This document shows, piece after piece, positions 62,798 through 64,000 of a DNA stretch of 64,000 nucleotides (position 1 is its first letter; each line of letters opens with the position of its first letter). A program made the translations under genes and the position numbers. The DNA is taken from assembly GCF_000271665.2 (NCBI RefSeq), contig NZ_CP010978.1, positions 3,254,501-3,318,500 of the forward strand, written 5' to 3'. Under the pieces are notes generated by a model. The model had not been told where the DNA came from. It saw only the letters and a list, made by a program, of their open reading frames with translations, and did no database searches. Source of the DNA: Pelosinus fermentans JBW45 (GTDB taxonomy: Bacteria > Bacillota > Negativicutes > DSM-13327).

Positions 62798-64000
62798 AAA
62801 GGGCCCTCCTGTTCAAAGACATACTTATTACCACCACAATGCTGCTCACAAGGCGTGCTGCCTGGATATTCTGAATTAAAACAGGCATAACACATTTTTT
62901 TGTCTTGCACTGTTTTAAGAGACGTGGCCAATCCTTCTATCGTAAGATAATGCAGCGAATCAGCACCAATAAAGTCTCGTATTTCTTCTACACTCTTTGT
63001 CGCAGCAATGAGCTCTTTACGTACTGACGTATCAATTCCATAGTAACAAGGGTAGATAATTGGAGGTGAACTGACACACATATGAACGGCAGTAGCTCCA
63101 GCTTCACGAATCATCCGCACAATCTTACCACTGGTTGTGCCGCGCACAATAGAATCATCCACCATAATAACAGATTTACCTTTTACTACAGACTTAATCG
63201 CATTGAGTTTAATTTTTACGCTTCGATCTCTGTCCTTTTGATCAGGCTGAATAAAAGTACGACCAATATAACGATTCTTGATTAAGCCTTCCGCAAATGG
63301 GACTCCTGATTCGTAACTAAACCCCAATGCGGCAGTTGTTCCAGAGTCAGGTACAGAGATAACAAGATCTGCTTTAAGACCACTTTGGCGCGCCAAGGTT
63401 CGTCCCATTTCAAATCGGGCTTGATACACACTTTGTCCATCAATAATGCTGTCTGGACGAGCAAAATAAATATATTCAAATACACACAGTGCTTGATTGG
63501 CTTTATCGCCAAAACGTTCTGCAGTTATTCCTGTATGATCAATAATAACCATTTCACCTGGTTCTACATCTCTTACAAATTCTGCATCAACCGTATCCAA
63601 AGCACAGGATTCGGAAGAAAGGACAAAACCATCCTTCACTTTACCAATGCATAATGGGCGAAGACCATGAGGATCACGCACACCAATTAGTTTTTCCTCT
63701 GTCATAATCACTAGACAGTATGCACCTTCAATTTGAGATAAACTCTCTACAATTTTCTCTTCTAATGTAGCTTTACGAGACCTGGCTATCAAATTTACAA
63801 TGACTTCACTATCAATGGTTGTCTGAAAGATACTGCCTTGCTCTTCCATTTCCTCACGCAGTACTCGTGCATTGGTCAGATTCCCATTATGAGCTAAACT
63901 AATGTGCCCACCTGAATACTTGACTTTTAAAGGTTGTGTGTTCATGAGGGAACTAGAGCCAGTGGTTGAATAGCGAACATGCCCTATGCCAATATGCTGG
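62794..64000 (-). CDS. purF: PurF, amidophosphoribosyltransferase (N-terminus beyond window)
   Basis: First committed step of purine synthesis: glutamine plus PRPP to phosphoribosylamine. 401 residues visible; the catalytic N-terminal Cys and roughly the first 70 residues lie to the right of the window. Visible: [23 protein letters not shown] loop [14 protein letters not shown], and cysteines of the B. subtilis-type [4Fe-4S] form in [13 protein letters not shown] and STPCEQHCG. The reading frame stays open to 64000, so the internal Met at 63945 is not the start. Confidence 0.96.
   Translation of the reverse strand, partial: QHIGIGHVRYSTTGSSSLMNTQPLKVKYSGGHISLAHNGNLTNARVLREEMEEQGSIFQTTIDSEVIVNLIARSRKATLEEKIVESLSQIEGAYCLVIMTEEKLIGVRDPHGLRPLCIGKVKDGFVLSSESCALDTVDAEFVRDVEPGEMVIIDHTGITAERFGDKANQALCVFEYIYFARPDSIIDGQSVYQARFEMGRTLARQSGLKADLVISVPDSGTTAALGFSYESGVPFAEGLIKNRYIGRTFIQPDQKDRDRSVKIKLNAIKSVVKGKSVIMVDDSIVRGTTSGKIVRMIREAGATAVHMCVSSPPIIYPCYYGIDTSVRKELIAATKSVEEIRDFIGADSLHYLTIEGLATSLKTVQDKKMCYACFNSEYPGSTPCEQHCGGNKYVFEQEGPL

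Noticed and set aside
1-64000. CRISPR arrays, tRNA or rRNA genes, insertion sequences, prophage
   Set aside because: No regularly spaced repeats, cloverleaf-like sequences, transposase or phage-type genes were seen on either strand; a dedicated tRNA scan could not be run.

Overview
The window looks like chromosomal DNA from an anaerobic, low-GC member of the Bacillota, most likely a Negativicute of the Sporomusaceae (Pelosinus/Sporomusa type). This is inferred from gene content, not from a database match: short-form HisG with a separate HisZ, a very long single-chain pyruvate:ferredoxin oxidoreductase, SAM-I riboswitches on methionine genes, a B. subtilis-like metI-metC operon, clostridial small families (DUF1904, DUF421, DUF456, C_GCAxxG_C_C) and AT-rich spacers full of strong hairpin terminators. 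No rRNA, tRNA, CRISPR array, transposase or prophage gene was found.

Layout. 1-1472: 3'-truncated CitA/DcuS-type sensor kinase. 1640-2377: SagB-type nitroreductase. 2549-8995: histidine operon hisG-D-C-B-H-A-F-IE (minus strand). 9203-12272: a 2-hydroxyacid dehydrogenase, then an HD protein, hisZ and a yerC/TrpR-like regulator. 12356-15991: SAM-riboswitch-controlled methionine ABC importer (metN, metI, two metQ-like genes). 16065-16835: PHP-family histidinol phosphatase, which completes the histidine pathway. 17119-19141: micro-ORF, small membrane protein, TetR regulator and dipeptidase. 19614-23660: cysK with an attenuator-like leader, and the S-box operon metI-metC-yezD-like. 23839-35878: lipid kinase, NlpC/P60 hydrolase, PNPOx-like protein, GNAT, PFOR, a frameshifted gene, GlpA-like flavoprotein, DUF1904, MFS transporter, DUF421. 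35896-47457: DUF456, UspA, Ddl, AraC regulator, DODA-type dioxygenase, HAD phosphatase, LysE exporter with divergent MocR regulator, HDIG, C_GCAxxG protein, MarR, HipA-like kinase, duplicated-domain protein. 47630-48924: larE behind a SAM-riboswitch-controlled small protein. 49009-58080: sugar cluster. 58235-64000: purine genes purF(partial)-M-N-H-D.

The most distinctive region is 49009-58080. A membrane-anchored solute-binding protein, a sensor kinase and a NarL-type response regulator lie between a ribose-type ABC importer and a divergent PfkB kinase/lyxose-type isomerase operon. A 30-bp element (26/30 identical) lies upstream of both the importer and the kinase/isomerase genes. In both places it is exactly 29 bp from a perfect TATAAT with a poor -35, so it is a strong candidate activator site for this three-component system. 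A 42-residue ORF before the kinase looks like a class II aldolase that lost its middle.

Other regulatory signals: a motif shared by the hisG and yerC promoters at the same place relative to the -10 (candidate YerC/HisR operator); three SAM-I riboswitches, two of which control small proteins with the same GDGI tail; and mutually exclusive hairpins in the cysK leader.
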